The translations under genes were made by a program, and so were the position numbers. A DNA stretch of 64,000 nt, from assembly GCF_004016525.1 (NCBI RefSeq), contig NZ_SACJ01000013.1, positions 1 to 64,000 on the forward strand, written 5' to 3'. Shown in pieces: positions 25,147 through 33,342 of this stretch. The notes beneath the pieces were generated by a model. It was not told the DNA's origin, made no database searches, and saw nothing but the letters and a program-made list of their open reading frames with translations. This DNA comes from Flavobacterium sufflavum. GTDB taxonomy: Bacteria > Bacteroidota > Bacteroidia > Flavobacteriales > Flavobacteriaceae. Positions within the stretch are counted from its first letter, which is position 1, and every line of letters starts with the position of its first letter.

Positions 25147-25608
25147 ATGAAAGTCTATAAAAAAGAAACCGTTCAACATGTTAATGCCAGTATCGAGGAA
25201 TGTTGGGAATTTTTCTCCAGTCCACGCAATTTGCAAAAAATAACTCCACAAACGATGGGATTTCAAATCACCGATTTTGATGGTAAAAACATGTATGCCG
25301 GACAGATTATTCAGTACAAAGTGTCTCCTTTTTTGGGAATCAAATTGCCTTGGGTTACTGAGATTACTATGGTAAAGGAGCAATCTTATTTTGTAGACAT
25401 ACAGCTTTTCGGTCCTTATGCCCTATGGCATCACAAACATTTTTTTGAACCAACAGAAAACGGTGTAAAAATGACCGATTTAGTGCATTATGCGTTGCCA
25501 TTGGGGTTTATTGGACGCATTGTGAATGCCTTAATTGTGAAAAACAAACTCAAGGGAATATTTGAATACAGAGTGAAAAAAGTAAACGAAATTTTTAATT
25601 CAAAGTAA
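25147..25608 (+). CDS. SRPBCC (START-like) family protein
   Basis: A 153-residue ligand-binding fold of the polyketide-cyclase/START group, beginning VQHVNASIEECWEFFSSPRNL, which is the family entry helix-strand pattern. Flavobacterial carotenoid-photolyase clusters often include such a gene. Its ligand is unknown; a lipid or pigment is plausible. Its stop overlaps the photolyase start (TAATG at 25606-25610), so both are translated from one message. Confidence 0.85.
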   Translation: MKVYKKETVQHVNASIEECWEFFSSPRNLQKITPQTMGFQITDFDGKNMYAGQIIQYKVSPFLGIKLPWVTEITMVKEQSYFVDIQLFGPYALWHHKHFFEPTENGVKMTDLVHYALPLGFIGRIVNALIVKNKLKGIFEYRVKKVNEIFNSK

Positions 25609-26903
25609 TGGCTAAAACAGCAGTTTCTTTTTTTTGGTTCAGACGTGATTTACGACTCGAAGATAATGTGGGTTTATACTATGCTTTAAAATCAGATTAT
25701 CCCGTAATTCCATTGTTTATTTTTGATGAATCCATTCTGGACAGTTTGCCTAAAGAAGATGCCAGAGTCACTTTTATACACGAATCTTTAGCAAAAATAA
25801 ATACCCAATTAAATGGAATTGGCAGTTCTTTATTAATTAAAAAGGGACAAACATTGGAAGTTTGGAAAAACCTTATTGCCGAATTTGATGTTAAAGAAGT
25901 CTTTTTCAATAAGGATTACGAACCTTTTGCAATCCAACGCGACGAAGCCATTTGTCAATTATTAGAAACCAATAAAAGCATTACGTATTCTTTTAAAGAT
26001 CAAGTTCTATTCGAAGAAAACGAAATCACAAAATCTGATGGTTTGCCATATACGGTTTATACGCCTTATAAAAATAAGTGGCTTGAAAAGTATTATCAAA
26101 ATCTACCAATTCTAGAATTTGATGCGTCTGAATTATATTTTAATTTTTATAAAAGTCAGTTTGTTTTTCCTTCATTGGAACAAATTGGTTTTGTGGAAAG
26201 TAGTATAAAAGTGAAGCCCTATACTTTTGATGCTTTGGCAAATTATCATGACACCCGCGATTTTCCAGCGGTAGATTCCACTTCGTATCTTTCACCTCAT
26301 TTGCGTTTTGGAACGGTGAGTATTCGAAAAATGATTCATTTTGCAGCAAAAACAAATGCGGTTTTTTTAAGCGAATTGATTTGGAGAGAGTTTTTCATGC
26401 AAATTCTCTATCATTTTCCTAAAGTAGTGACACAGAATTTCAAATCGGCTTATGATGGAATCCAGTGGCGTAATAACGAAGAAGATTTCAAACGCTGGTG
26501 TACCGGAACAACCGGTTATCCGATGGTTGATGCGGGAATGCGTCAGCTGAATGAAACGGGTTATATGCACAATCGTGTTCGTATGGTTGTGGCAAGTTTT
26601 TTGTGCAAGCATTTATTAATTCAATGGCAATGGGGAGAAGCTTATTTTGCCGAAAAATTATTGGATTATGATTTGTCAGCTAATGTTGGAAACTGGCAAT
26701 GGGCGGCTGGAACAGGCTGTGATGCTGCACCTTATTTCCGTGTTTTCAATCCCGATATTCAATTGAAAAAGTTTGACGAAAAAGGAATTTACATCCGCAA
26801 GTGGATTCCGGAATTCGATTTGGGTTATGGAGAACCAATGGTCGATCATGCTTTTGCCAGAGACAGAGCTATTGCAACGTATAAGGCAGGAATTTTGAAG
26901 TAG
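25608..26903 (+). CDS. Deoxyribodipyrimidine photolyase, class I type
   Basis: A 431-residue FAD photolyase that splits cyclobutane pyrimidine dimers with blue light. The N-terminal antenna-binding domain begins FFWFRRDLRLEDN. The C-terminal FAD domain contains TGYPMVDAGMRQL, TGYMHNRVRM, ANVGNWQWAAGTGCDAAPYFRVFNP and the conserved Trp residues of the electron chain. It is one of two photolyase-family genes in the window and is co-translated with the SRPBCC gene. A terminator-like hairpin follows. Confidence 0.9.
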   Translation: MAKTAVSFFWFRRDLRLEDNVGLYYALKSDYPVIPLFIFDESILDSLPKEDARVTFIHESLAKINTQLNGIGSSLLIKKGQTLEVWKNLIAEFDVKEVFFNKDYEPFAIQRDEAICQLLETNKSITYSFKDQVLFEENEITKSDGLPYTVYTPYKNKWLEKYYQNLPILEFDASELYFNFYKSQFVFPSLEQIGFVESSIKVKPYTFDALANYHDTRDFPAVDSTSYLSPHLRFGTVSIRKMIHFAAKTNAVFLSELIWREFFMQILYHFPKVVTQNFKSAYDGIQWRNNEEDFKRWCTGTTGYPMVDAGMRQLNETGYMHNRVRMVVASFLCKHLLIQWQWGEAYFAEKLLDYDLSANVGNWQWAAGTGCDAAPYFRVFNPDIQLKKFDEKGIYIRKWIPEFDLGYGEPMVDHAFARDRAIATYKAGILK

Positions 26904-26920
26904 TTTAAAAATATAAAACC

Positions 26921-26967
26921 ATTAAGAAATTAAGTTTCATTTAGTTTTTGTGACTTAATTTTTTAAT
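26921..26967 (+). terminator. Terminator-like hairpin after the first photolyase
   Basis: A 15-bp AT-rich stem with one mismatch (26921-26935 with 26953-26967); a T6 run is part of the 3' arm. Moderate strength only. Confidence 0.55.
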
Positions 26968-27036
26968 ACTTAAAACTTAGATGATTTTTTTGTTTTTATT
27001 TTATTGTAAATCAAATTGTTGTTTTTTGTAGGTTTC

Positions 27037-27210
27037 AATTGACCTTAGCTTTCGCAGTCGAGTGTCAAATGTTTGAAGAATACGCAAAAAGAAAAGCTGT
27101 TTGAGCGTAGCGAGTTCTTTTCTTTTAGTATTCGAAAACTAATTTGACCGACGAGAAAGCGTAAGACTTGATTTTTTTGTTTCTTTTTTGATCAAGCAAA
27201 AAAGAAAATT
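27037..27210. repeat. Dispersed palindromic repeat, copy 2
   Basis: Near-identical to 19915-20134 through the giant hairpin part (27037-27171) and the 3' tail hairpin, with the stretch between them deleted. It occupies most of the 26904-27277 spacer, which holds no gene. The conserved core GAGCGTAGCGAG and the paired GAATAC/GTATTC arms show compensating pairing between the copies. Confidence 0.85.
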
Positions 27211-27277
27211 TGTAAACCAGAATTTTACTTTTAATAAAAAAGTCATTGGTAACAAAGGAGGGACGACAAAAATGAGT

Positions 27278-28696
27278 TTATTTTATCAATCTTCGCAACA
27301 TACCACTAAAAATAAACCCATGAAATGGCAAAACAGAATACCAATACAATTTTCCCCAAATCCCTCTTGGTCTAAATGTCGCCGATTGATAAAGAGTGTT
27401 TCCAATGATTTTGAATTCGAGCCAGGCTTCACCGGGCAATTTCATTTCGGCAAAAAGTACTAATTTTCCATTTTCTTTATCGGCATATAAAACCCTCCAA
27501 AAATCCAATACATCGCCAGAATGAATGCTGTGTTTGTTGGTTCGTCCTCGTCTTAATCCTACGCCACCAAATAATTTATCAATAAAACCTCTGATATTCC
27601 ACAACCAGTCGCCATAATACCAACCGCTTTCTCCACCAATGGACCAGATGCGTTCAATGGTAAAATCCCGATTCACAATTTCCATTTTTCGTCTATCGAT
27701 GAAACAATCCTTTTTAGGGACTTTTAGGAATTCCGAAATATTGTTTTTAAACCGTCCGCTGACTAAGGAATCTTTCCAGCTCGATGCAACCTGATCTTCC
27801 TCGACTTTTATCAAAGCCCTTGACAAAGCCTGCTCGTAAGTCATGGGTTGAACTTGTAGCAACTCATTGATTTTTGAATCCCTGCAAATTACTTCCACTT
27901 TCATACTGCTCACCAAAGCGGTGGCGAGTTTATAAGAAGTTGAGGTTACAAAATACAACCAATAAGAAGATAATTTGGGTGTCATCACAGGAATTGTAAA
28001 AATCCATCGTTTTAGGTTTTTAGCTTTGGCAAAACCCAGTAACATTTCTTTGTACGTCAGAATATCAGGGCCACCAATATCAAAACTCTGATGATAAGTT
28101 AGGGGATTCAACAAGGATTTGGTCAGGAATTCCAAAACATCAGTTATGGCAATGGGCTGGCATTTGGTATTGAGCCATTTTGGGGTAATCATTAAAGGCA
28201 GTTTAGTAACTAAATCCCGTATGATTTCAAAAGAAGCACTACCGGATCCTACTATAATTCCGGCTCTTAAGGCTGTTAAAGCAAAAGTTCCTGTGCCTAA
28301 AATATTTTCTACATTTTTTCTGGAAGATAGATGTTTGGAAAGTGTGTTGTCGTTTACAATTCCGGTGAGATAAATAACTTGTTTTGTATTGGTTTGATTG
28401 ACTCTTTTTACAAAATTGGCTGCAGAAATACTTTCTAATTCGTCATAATTATCCGAAGAGCTAGACATGGAATGAATCAGATAATAAGCCGCATCGATGT
28501 CGTTCGGTATAGTGTTTAAACTTTCCATATTTAGGAAATCAATTTCTATAGCGCTGACGTTATTTTCAAATTCTTTCGGGCAATAAAACCGGTTTTTGTC
28601 TCTTACACAACAAATTATTTCGTGTCCCTGCGCTACCAAAATAGGCAGGAGCCGTTTTCCGATGTAACCTGTTGCACCTGTTAAGAGAACTTTCAT
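27278..28696 (-). CDS. SDR-type NAD(P)-binding protein with DUF2867 domain
   Basis: A 472-residue fusion. Residues 1-300: atypical SDR/NmrA-like Rossmann domain (LLTGATGYIGKRLLP, then AYYLIHSMSSSSDNY and VIYLTGIV). Residues about 330-472: DUF2867 (ERIWSIGGESGWYYGDWLWNIRG, later RPRGIWGKLYWYSVLPFH). The family is common in flavobacterial carotenoid-photolyase neighbourhoods; the reaction is unknown. It is last in the minus-strand light operon, five bases after the SDR gene. Confidence 0.85.
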   Translation of the reverse strand: MKVLLTGATGYIGKRLLPILVAQGHEIICCVRDKNRFYCPKEFENNVSAIEIDFLNMESLNTIPNDIDAAYYLIHSMSSSSDNYDELESISAANFVKRVNQTNTKQVIYLTGIVNDNTLSKHLSSRKNVENILGTGTFALTALRAGIIVGSGSASFEIIRDLVTKLPLMITPKWLNTKCQPIAITDVLEFLTKSLLNPLTYHQSFDIGGPDILTYKEMLLGFAKAKNLKRWIFTIPVMTPKLSSYWLYFVTSTSYKLATALVSSMKVEVICRDSKINELLQVQPMTYEQALSRALIKVEEDQVASSWKDSLVSGRFKNNISEFLKVPKKDCFIDRRKMEIVNRDFTIERIWSIGGESGWYYGDWLWNIRGFIDKLFGGVGLRRGRTNKHSIHSGDVLDFWRVLYADKENGKLVLFAEMKLPGEAWLEFKIIGNTLYQSATFRPRGIWGKLYWYSVLPFHGFIFSGMLRRLIK

Positions 28697-28701
28697 TTTT
28701 A

Positions 28702-29385
28702 TTAAATCTTAAAAGTTACTATTCCGTAATCCATTTCAAAAATTTGTCCCGATATAGATTTAGCCTTTTCTGAAATTAAAAAATCAGCCATGTCGGCAAC
28801 TTCTTCCGGTTTCAAATAGCCTTTCATGGGATGCCGTTCTATCATGTTTTCTTTCATTCGATCATTTCTCAGAATATTAGCTGAAAGCGAAGTTTCGGTA
28901 ATCGTGGGAGCAATGGCATTGATACGTACTACAGAAGCCAATTCTGCTCCCAACGATTTCACCAGTCCTTCCACACCCGATTTTGCGGTTGCAATACTCG
29001 CATGAAAAGGCATTCCTAATTTGGCAGCCACGGTGCTAAACAGCACAATGGATGGTTCATCTCCTTTTTTTAAAGTAGGTAAGTATTTCTGAATGGCTTT
29101 TACAGCACCAATAACATTTATTTCAAAATCATTTCTAAAATCGTCAATGCTTAAATTCCCGATAGGTTTCAAGTTGATAGAACCGGGACAATAGATAAGC
29201 GAATCTATGTTTTCGATTTCAGGAAGGGAATCATTTAATACATCAACCGCGAAATGTTTAAGGTTAGGATGTGAAACATCGGGCGCGGTTCTGCTGATAT
29301 TATAAACACAATTAGTTTCCAATTGCTGCAATAAAATAGCACTTCCAATTCCTTTACTACCTCCAATGATGACGATGTTTTTCAT
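28702..29385 (-). CDS. Short-chain dehydrogenase-like protein, catalytic Tyr absent
   Basis: A 227-residue classical-SDR-length protein with cofactor motif IGGSKGIG (7-14) and active-site Ser117 (LFSTVA). In the YxxxK position it has Ile131 and Lys135 (SIATAK), so the proton-donating tyrosine is missing. Some short SDR relatives share this change, which may mean altered chemistry or a non-catalytic role. It lies 19 bases after the TIGR03643 remnant and five before the DUF2867 gene in the same operon. Confidence 0.82.
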   Translation of the reverse strand: MKNIVIIGGSKGIGSAILLQQLETNCVYNISRTAPDVSHPNLKHFAVDVLNDSLPEIENIDSLIYCPGSINLKPIGNLSIDDFRNDFEINVIGAVKAIQKYLPTLKKGDEPSIVLFSTVAAKLGMPFHASIATAKSGVEGLVKSLGAELASVVRINAIAPTITETSLSANILRNDRMKENMIERHPMKGYLKPEEVADMADFLISEKAKSISGQIFEMDYGIVTFKI

Positions 29386-29404
29386 GTTTCAAATCTTTTT
29401 TGAA

Positions 29405-29689
29405 TTATCTTTTCGAAATTTTATTATTGTTAATTTGTCTTTGTCTGCTGCATTTAAAACGGCCATCACTAAAAATCCTCAGTTTTTCATGTTTTGTTTT
29501 GCGGCCTTGTACTCTTTCGCGCTACATTCTAAAACTTGAAGGTTTCATTTCGTTACGCATCAGGTCAATGACTTCTTGTTCTTTTATTCCAAATTGTAAT
29601 CGAATCGCATCAAAAGTCGTTCGGTCTTCCCAGGCCATTTCTATGATGCGGTCTTTGTCTAAATCAGTAAGTTCTTTTTTAATAGTCAC
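29405..29689 (-). pseudogene. TIGR03643/DUF2805 gene interrupted by an amber codon
   Basis: From a GTG at 29689 the frame reads TIKKELTDLDKDRIIEMAW and on to MKPSSFRM, then TAG at 29522-29524, then continues without a shift as RERVQGRKTKHEKLR to a TAA at 29405. The family has Trp at the position of the TAG (motif SF..W.RV.GR.TKH), so TGG to TAG is the likely single change. A stop codon upstream and the absence of any in-frame ATG support the GTG start. A 55-residue truncated product, read-through, or a sequencing error all remain possible. TIGR03643 genes usually sit beside photolyase and DUF2256, as here. Confidence 0.75.
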
Positions 29690-29757
29690 GATATTTTTTG
29701 TTTTATTTTAAATTAAAATTGATTTTTGACATTGCAATTCCAATTGACATTGAATCA

Positions 29758-29841
29758 TTATTCGCTGTCGCCAATATCAGCCATAGTGTGTAATCTTAGT
29801 ATGCGGGCACTTTCCTCTTTTACCAATGGATCCTTTTTCAT
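29758..29841 (-). CDS. 27-codon ORF between photolyase and TIGR03643
   Basis: A tiny frame whose ATG lies three bases past the photolyase stop. Product: 27 residues beginning MKKDPLVKEESARIL and ending ADIGDSE, acidic and helical. Its close coupling to the photolyase stop is the only evidence for translation. I do not recognise it. Confidence 0.3.
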   Translation of the reverse strand: MKKDPLVKEESARILRLHTMADIGDSE

Positions 29842-29844
29842 TTT

Positions 29845-31236
29845 TCATAAAAAATCACTGGCAAATTTTCGAGTTCGTTCCATATCTACAATTGGTTTAG
29901 GATAGTTGACTCCTATTTCGAATTCATTAAATTTTTGGTCTAAATAGGTCATTTTATAGGGTTCGTGAACCAATGCTGTTGGCAAATGGCGTAATTCAGG
30001 CACCCATTTTTTTATAAATTCACCATCAGGATCGTGCTCGTAACTGTTTTTTATAGGATTGTAAATGCGTAACATATTGATTCCGGTTTCGCCGGCCTGC
30101 ATTTGCAACTGCGGAAAATGAATTCCGGGTTCAAAATCCAAGAACATTTGTGATAAATGTTGTGTTGCTTCCTGCCAGGGCTGCCATAAATTATGTGTAA
30201 AAAAGGAAACTAACATGGCACGCATCCTAAAGTTTAAATACCCAGTTTCATTCAGGCAGCGCATTGAAGCATCGATTAATGGAAAGCCTGTTTGTCCCGT
30301 TTTCCAAGCTTCTATATAAGCTGGATTGATTTTCTTTTTCAACGAATGAAAGCCTTTATTGATGCTTTCAAATTCCATGATTTCTTCCATTTCAAATTTT
30401 TGGATAAAATGTGCCTGCCAAGTCAGTCTGGATACAAAAGAATCGATTTGTTTTTTATGGTTACACGTCAATCTGAATGTTGCTGCTTTTTGCAAAACCT
30501 GCCTGGATGATAGATTCCCCCAGGTAATGTAAGGTGATAATCTGCTGCAACTTCTTCGAGCCAATAAAGGTTTAGAAATATGCGAACTATAATTGTGATA
30601 GCGTTCGTCAAAAAAGTTTTGTAAATATTTGCCAGCCATCGTGCTGCCACCTTTTTGGAAAACAGTATCCGAAATAGTTTCTAAAATGATCTTTTCTAAT
30701 CCTTTTTCGAGTTCGATTATTGCTGCTGAAGGGAGAAAATGGTTTGCTTTCGAATCAAAAATAAATTGAGGCTCATTCATGTATTTTTCCCATTTTGCAA
30801 CCCAGTCTGCTCTGTTCTTTAATCCTCTGAAAATACCGTTATTGATGTTTTCGACCCAATTGATTTGATTGTTTTTACAAAAGCGTTTGAAGGTTTTGTC
30901 TCTTTCATAAGTGATTTTTAAACCAGTTTCCTGATGCGAAAAAAGACTGTCTATTTTATAAATTTCTTGAAGTGTATTGAAAACAGCAGCTACTTCTGAA
31001 TATACCGCTAAAACATGAGTATTTGATTTCTTCAGTTGTTTGTTGATGTCAATGAGCGATTGTTTGATAAAATCCCAGTGTCTCTGGCTATAATGCGGAT
31101 CATTTTCTAAAGATTTTTCAAATACGTAGAGCAACAACGTTGGTGTGCCTGTTTGCGTAGCATTAAAAATCGCTTCGTTATCCTGTAAACGAAGGTCTCT
31201 TTTCAACCAAACCACATTTATTTGTTTCTTTTGCAT
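29845..31236 (-). CDS. Photolyase/cryptochrome-family flavoprotein, divergent
   Basis: A 463-residue protein with the antenna domain (VVWLKRDLRLQDN) and the FAD domain (GQTGFPLIDASMRCLNETGYLNFRMRAML). Where class I enzymes have the WQWAA segment with the FAD-proximal Trp, this protein reads HFPQLQMQAGETGINMLRIYNP, so that Trp is replaced. It belongs to the branch that travels with DUF2256 and TIGR03643. Repair specificity (CPD, 6-4 or signalling) cannot be settled from sequence. Its start is overlapped by 19 bases by the DUF2256 gene. Confidence 0.85.
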   Translation of the reverse strand: MQKKQINVVWLKRDLRLQDNEAIFNATQTGTPTLLLYVFEKSLENDPHYSQRHWDFIKQSLIDINKQLKKSNTHVLAVYSEVAAVFNTLQEIYKIDSLFSHQETGLKITYERDKTFKRFCKNNQINWVENINNGIFRGLKNRADWVAKWEKYMNEPQFIFDSKANHFLPSAAIIELEKGLEKIILETISDTVFQKGGSTMAGKYLQNFFDERYHNYSSHISKPLLARRSCSRLSPYITWGNLSSRQVLQKAATFRLTCNHKKQIDSFVSRLTWQAHFIQKFEMEEIMEFESINKGFHSLKKKINPAYIEAWKTGQTGFPLIDASMRCLNETGYLNFRMRAMLVSFFTHNLWQPWQEATQHLSQMFLDFEPGIHFPQLQMQAGETGINMLRIYNPIKNSYEHDPDGEFIKKWVPELRHLPTALVHEPYKMTYLDQKFNEFEIGVNYPKPIVDMERTRKFASDFL

Positions 31237-31346
31237 TTTTCACTACAATATTTGACTTCATCCCAAACTTTTTCCCATTTTTTCCGCCAATTAAAAGGTC
31301 GCTTGCAAACCAAACATATTTTTGACGGAAGATTTTCTTTTTTCAC
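31218..31346 (-). CDS. DUF2256 zinc-finger-like protein (42 aa)
   Basis: A 42-residue protein below common size cut-offs. It begins with GTG at 31346, sharing one base with the ABC1 stop (TAGTG), and its stop lies 19 bases inside the photolyase gene. Four cysteines in two pairs, CLVCKRPFNW and YCSEKCKR, with RKKWEKVWDEV between them are the DUF2256 signature, suggesting a small zinc ribbon. The family is known for sitting next to photolyase/cryptochrome genes; its role is unknown. Confidence 0.85.
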   Translation of the reverse strand: MKKENLPSKICLVCKRPFNWRKKWEKVWDEVKYCSEKCKRNK

Positions 31347-32647
31347 TAGTTGTATTTTTCAAAAGCGTTCACCACAATTTTTGCTTTCAAATCAAACATT
31401 AAATTGTACAAGCCAAAAAACGTTCGGTTCATGTAGATAAAATGTTTGGAACCTCGATTGCCATTCATTTTTTTGAGATTGGTGTCTTTAGAAAAACGTT
31501 CGCCCAATTGTGCTATGTTTTCAAAGAATACTTCATCCGAAAAATCGAAGGTTTCCGTTTGAAAAGGTTTTGTAAAAAGCGATAACAAATCATAGAACAT
31601 TTGCGTGAAATAGGCAATTTCTTCTTTGCTGTCGTCGGTTCTAAGAATTTCCAATTCGAATAATTTTTCTCTAAAAAGTTTCTGGTTATCAATCACTTCT
31701 TTGTTGACTAACTCAAAATACGGAATGTAGAAAGCATTTGGAATTTGTTTCATGCATCCAAAATCAAGGGCAACCAATTCGTTTCTATCATTAATCAGGA
31801 AATTCCCGGGATGTGGATCGGCATGGACTTTTTTCAAAATGTGAATTTGATACATGTAAAAGTCCCATAAAGCCTGACCTATTTTATTGGTAATTTCAGA
31901 ACCTGAATTTTTGAATTCCGATAAATGAACGCCAGTCATCCAATCCATCGTGATGATTTTCTCTGAAGAATATTCAGGATAATACTCAGGAAAAACCAGA
32001 TTGTCAATCTTTTTGCAAGCATCCACTACTTCCTGGCTTTGTTTGAGTTCCAATAAATAATTGGTTTCCTCAATTAGTTTGTCTTCGACTTCTTTGAAAT
32101 ATTTATCAGAATCTTTTCCTTGCAGATTAAACATTCGAATTGCAATGGGTTTTACCAAAGCCAAATCAGATGAAATGCTATTGGCAACACCGGGATATTG
32201 GATTTTTACTGCTAGTTTTTTGTTGTTTTTTACCGCCAAATGCACCTGACCAATACTCGCCGCATTCACCGAATTAGGATTGAACTCGTCAAAAATTTCA
32301 TAAGGCGTTTTTCCAAAATTATTCTTGAAGGTTTTCAATACCAAAGGAGCCGAAAGGGGAGGAACTGAAAATTGAGACAAAGAAAATTTCTCTACATAAG
32401 CCTGTGGTAAGAAATTCTTATCCATACTTAGCATTTGGGCTACTTTGAGTGCACTTCCTTTCAAACTTTTCAGTCCGTCATAAATATCTTCCGCATTGTC
32501 TTCATTGAGTTTATCACGACTCAAATCAGAATTCACCATTTTTTCTCCGTAATATTTCAGGTAATTCACGCCAACTTTAGCTCCAGTTTGTACTAGTTTT
32601 GTTGCTCGTTCAATTTTTGATGTTGGGATATAGTCTATTGTTTTCAT
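31346..32647 (-). CDS. ABC1/UbiB-family atypical kinase
   Basis: A 433-residue AarF/ABC1/UbiB protein-kinase-like ATPase. The family's KxGQ motif appears as KVAQ (68-71), the Ala-rich loop is NAASIGQVH (129-136), and the phosphotransfer core HADPHPGNF and ALDFG are intact. Relatives support quinone or isoprenoid lipid metabolism. Here it is tied to the photolyase operon: its ATG overlaps the TetR stop (TAATG), and its stop overlaps the DUF2256 GTG. Confidence 0.87.
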   Translation of the reverse strand: MKTIDYIPTSKIERATKLVQTGAKVGVNYLKYYGEKMVNSDLSRDKLNEDNAEDIYDGLKSLKGSALKVAQMLSMDKNFLPQAYVEKFSLSQFSVPPLSAPLVLKTFKNNFGKTPYEIFDEFNPNSVNAASIGQVHLAVKNNKKLAVKIQYPGVANSISSDLALVKPIAIRMFNLQGKDSDKYFKEVEDKLIEETNYLLELKQSQEVVDACKKIDNLVFPEYYPEYSSEKIITMDWMTGVHLSEFKNSGSEITNKIGQALWDFYMYQIHILKKVHADPHPGNFLINDRNELVALDFGCMKQIPNAFYIPYFELVNKEVIDNQKLFREKLFELEILRTDDSKEEIAYFTQMFYDLLSLFTKPFQTETFDFSDEVFFENIAQLGERFSKDTNLKKMNGNRGSKHFIYMNRTFFGLYNLMFDLKAKIVVNAFEKYN

Positions 32648-33306
32648 TATTTAGCTTGTATTTTTTCTTTAAAAATAAATTTCCCAAAATCGATTAAACT
32701 GTTGATAGGAGCAACATTCAGTAATTCGAAACTTAATTTCACTGATTTTTCGATAAAAATGTCTGTTTTCTCAAAAGAAGCAGAGCCGTCTTCCAACCAA
32801 AATTTTAAGGTGAATAAAAACTGAATCCAGGCACTTTCTTGAATCGCTTTATCTTGAAAGTTTTGAATTTTTTCTTGTTGAATTCTGAATTCATCTGTAG
32901 TTATATCTCCAATGAAGTTTTTGAAATTGGTTCGCAATCCCGAAAGTAGTAACAAGCTTTTTAACTGATTTTTGCCTTCATTCAAACTCATGCTTACATA
33001 ACTTCTATTGGCAGCCAATAATTCGAAAAAAGTAAAATAAAAACTCAGCAGTTTACTTTTCATATCGTATGACTCGTAATTATTGTCTTTTTGCAATAAT
33101 TCGATGGTTTTTTCAAAAAACTGATTGTAGATTTCTTTTTCAATGGATTCAAGATTTCCAAAGAAATTATAAAATTCGGTCTCTTCAAAGCCATTTAATT
33201 TTGCGAATAGATATACTGATTTAGGTTTCTCACTATGTTCTAAGACAAAATTCATATACATTGAGACAATAGATTCTTTTGTTATTTTAGTTTTCTTAGT
33301 TGCCAT
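32647..33306 (-). CDS. TetR-family regulator
   Basis: A 219-residue protein whose N-terminal helix-turn-helix resembles TetR (SIVSMYMNFVLEHSEKPKSVYLFAKLNG then FYNFFGNLESIEKEIY), with a helical ligand/dimer domain behind. It is the first gene of the minus-strand operon containing ABC1, DUF2256 and photolyase, and starts divergently from the TIGR01777 gene. The palindrome at 33343-33374 lies between the two and could be its own operator, or that of the CarH-like protein. Confidence 0.78.
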   Translation of the reverse strand: MATKKTKITKESIVSMYMNFVLEHSEKPKSVYLFAKLNGFEETEFYNFFGNLESIEKEIYNQFFEKTIELLQKDNNYESYDMKSKLLSFYFTFFELLAANRSYVSMSLNEGKNQLKSLLLLSGLRTNFKNFIGDITTDEFRIQQEKIQNFQDKAIQESAWIQFLFTLKFWLEDGSASFEKTDIFIEKSVKLSFELLNVAPINSLIDFGKFIFKEKIQAK

Positions 33307-33342
33307 GTTTCCATTTTTTTATTAGAATATAAAGATACTGAA

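Noticed and set aside
27188..27463. 91-codon plus-strand frame
   Set aside because: Starts in the repeat tail and runs antisense through the end of the DUF2867 gene; no family features.
29400..29711. 103-codon plus-strand frame
   Set aside because: Antisense to the amber-interrupted TIGR03643 gene, whose reading on the minus strand matches a known family.
31222..31440. 72-codon plus-strand frame
   Set aside because: Antisense to DUF2256 and the end of ABC1; DUF2256 cysteine motifs on the minus strand are convincing.
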